From a virus, in IMG/VR virus record IMGVR_UViG_3300029989_000046, positions 1 to 45,981 of that record: a stretch of 45,981 nt of DNA; one strand, given 5' to 3'. Shown here piece after piece: positions 44,584 to 45,981 of the stretch. The translations under genes were made by a program, and so were the position numbers. Every line of letters begins with the position of its first letter. The stretch's first letter is position 1. A model generated the notes under the pieces. That model made no database searches and had not been told where the DNA came from. It saw only the letters and a program-made list of their open reading frames with translations.

Positions 44584-45981
44584 ATGGCCGATGTAAATTT
44601 TGACGATCTGATTCCGAAAGGTAAGGGGCAACAGTCCTCTACTGGCGACGTGTCGTTTGACGATTTAATTCCGAAACAACAGGATAAGTCTTTTTGGGCT
44701 GGGAGTTACACTCCCGTAGTCCACGGCGCAGTTCGCGGGCTGGCATCCATCCCAGGACTTCCTGGGGACATTGCTGCCAGCGCGTTAGGGCACGGTGAAG
44801 ACCTTGTGGATCACCCTGAAAATATCGCCACTACCCCCGCCGCCCTACCTAGTGTTTTCATGGGTCTTGCTTCCAAGGCCGGAAGAGGTATTTCTGATTT
44901 GGTATTTAACGGAAAATCGCAGCCTCCAAAATTCGGAGACGTTACTAACGGGATCATGCAGTCAACCCGAGATTTGGGCGTGATTCCTTCCGATCCTAAT
45001 TACACTCCGTCTAGCACAGGAGGGAAATTCGTTGATAATCTAATTTCCACAGTTCCCCAACTCCTCGTCAATCCCGCAGGGGCCACGGCTGGCGGTATCG
45101 GTGGAGCGGTTCGAGCTATTGCGCCTCTTGTTGGCGGTGCTGCTGGGCAGACTGCCGCTGAAGAGATTGCGCCCAACAACCCAATAGCTTCAGGTCTTGC
45201 CACGCTTGCCGGTGGAGTTGGCGGCGGTCTGGCTGCAAACAGCAACCAGATCGCTAAGGGTCTAATTAGAGGTGGCACCAGTGCCGCTGAGGTTCAGCAG
45301 AATATCGATGACTTTTCGAAGGTTGGGGCTACCCCTACCGTCGCTCAGGCCATTCAGAAGCCCGCTGCTCCTGGGGGCAACCCTCAGCCTAATTTCGTGG
45401 CTCAGGGGATTGAGACGGCGGCGTCAAATTATCCCGGAGGGGCCGGAGTAATGGGTAAGAAGGCTGCTGACCTTCAGCAGGGCGTTGGAACCACTATGGG
45501 CAAAATGGCCGATGATCTTGCTCCTGGCTCCGATCCGATTACGGCTGGTAGGGCAATCCAGAAGGGAGTAGCTGAGGGATTCACGCCAGACAAGCGAGCC
45601 CAGGAGGGGAAGCTGTGGGATGAATACTTCAATGCAATTCCAAGCAATACAAGGGTTAAAGTTAACCCGTTCGTTGACGCCCTGGAGGAAATGGCCGGGG
45701 GGTCTACCCAAGCGAAGAATACCAGGGCCGCTATTGGGGGTGACGTAGATCAGCGTTTGAATGATATTCTTGTCGCAGTCAGGAAGGACATGGGGGAAGA
45801 CGGCTCCCTATCAATTGGTGCCATTAAGGACATACGAACCAGACTCGGTAAGAAGATCGATGGAATGAGCGGCCCTAGTGCCGATGCAGAGCTTCGCGGT
45901 GCCTATAAGAATCTTTATGGCAAGCTTACTGATAGCCTAGAGGCAGGTTCGATGGACTACGGAGACGGAGCGGCACAAGCT
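44584..45981 (+). CDS. Large ejection protein, N-terminal part (continues at 1-1607)
   Basis: First 466 residues of the 930-aa protein; from 45770 the sequence is the redundant copy of 1-212. It opens with two near-identical boxes, V-N-F-D-D-L-I-P-K and V-S-F-D-D-L-I-P-K, 17 residues apart, then a helix F-W-A-G-S-Y-T-P-V-V-H-G-A-V-R-G-L. Gly/Ala-rich hydrophobic stretches near residues 165-215 could cross a membrane. F-D-D-L-I-P repeats mark several podovirus ejection proteins that I recall. It starts 3 nt after the previous stop. Confidence 0.75.
   Translation, partial: MADVNFDDLIPKGKGQQSSTGDVSFDDLIPKQQDKSFWAGSYTPVVHGAVRGLASIPGLPGDIAASALGHGEDLVDHPENIATTPAALPSVFMGLASKAGRGISDLVFNGKSQPPKFGDVTNGIMQSTRDLGVIPSDPNYTPSSTGGKFVDNLISTVPQLLVNPAGATAGGIGGAVRAIAPLVGGAAGQTAAEEIAPNNPIASGLATLAGGVGGGLAANSNQIAKGLIRGGTSAAEVQQNIDDFSKVGATPTVAQAIQKPAAPGGNPQPNFVAQGIETAASNYPGGAGVMGKKAADLQQGVGTTMGKMADDLAPGSDPITAGRAIQKGVAEGFTPDKRAQEGKLWDEYFNAIPSNTRVKVNPFVDALEEMAGGSTQAKNTRAAIGGDVDQRLNDILVAVRKDMGEDGSLSIGAIKDIRTRLGKKIDGMSGPSADAELRGAYKNLYGKLTDSLEAGSMDYGDGAAQA
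45770..45981. repeat. Terminal redundancy, right copy
   Basis: Second copy of bases 1-212, with C instead of T at 45897 (silent: CGC/CGT, Arg). Confidence 0.95.

Noticed and set aside
1-45981. Integrase and lysogeny module
   Set aside because: No tyrosine or serine recombinase motifs in any long frame; the only repressor candidate is the 76-aa Cro-like protein, which alone does not show lysogeny.

Overview
The window is a complete, circularly closed genome of a tailed phage. Bases 1-212 recur at 45770-45981 with one mismatch, so the unique length is about 45,769 bp, and one gene (930 aa) runs across the join. The particle is probably a short-tailed (podovirus-like) one. The evidence is a large P22-type portal, a tail-tube adaptor, a long nozzle-like protein, a GNAT/gp13-like protein, small glycine/asparagine/glutamine-rich core proteins and a very large ejection-type protein, with no tape measure, sheath or long tail tube. 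No integrase and no confident lysogeny module is visible. A probable outer-membrane lipoprotein next to a membrane-anchored coiled-coil protein suggests a Gram-negative (diderm) host. The host clade cannot be named. Many genes lack a Shine-Dalgarno sequence and instead carry C/A-only or A-rich leaders; several promoters place the -10 only 6-10 nt before the ATG.

Layout. (1) 31.4-45.98 kb plus the wrapped 1-3.46 kb, plus strand: morphogenesis module (terminase large subunit, portal, scaffold, major capsid protein, adaptor, nozzle, core/ejection proteins, fibre-like proteins). (2) 3.5-4.4 kb, minus strand: one virion-like gene facing the module across a bidirectional terminator. It diverges from a small Cro-like regulator at 4564 over an 11-bp inverted repeat. 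(3) 4.6-15.2 kb, plus strand: nucleotide and DNA metabolism (ThyX, Sak4-like annealing ATPase, DUF669 SSB-like protein, Toprim protein, SF2 helicase, Nmad1-like protein, Fe-S PD-(D/E)XK nuclease, primase-helicase). No DNA or RNA polymerase gene is present. (4) 15.35-16.45 kb: a short basic coiled-coil gene on the minus strand beside a roughly 350-bp array of GGTTAC/GTAACC hexamers, the best candidate for an origin or operator cluster, then RusA. (5) 16.95-20.67 kb, minus strand: about a dozen tiny early genes, several with their own promoters, including a GNAT-like protein, mini-ORFs and one frameshifted gene. (6) 20.78-26.82 kb, plus strand: terminase small subunit and a run of unknown accessory genes, ending in a histone-H1-like protein fused to a catalytically dead HNH remnant. 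(7) 26.82-27.89 kb: about 1.07 kb with no convincing gene but dense RNA structure, three terminator-like hairpins and a 114-nt tRNA-like fold. This is the most unusual locus in the window. (8) 27.89-31.4 kb: tailspike and lysis cassette (spanin-like pair, membrane protein, secreted CHAP endolysin).

How it fits together: the phage appears to use host polymerases. It supplies a primase-helicase, an annealing/recombination set (Sak4, DUF669, Cas4-like nuclease, RusA) and thymidylate synthesis. It then packages DNA with a TerS/TerL pair whose genes are about 11 kb apart. All functional names rest on motifs read by eye; no database search was possible.
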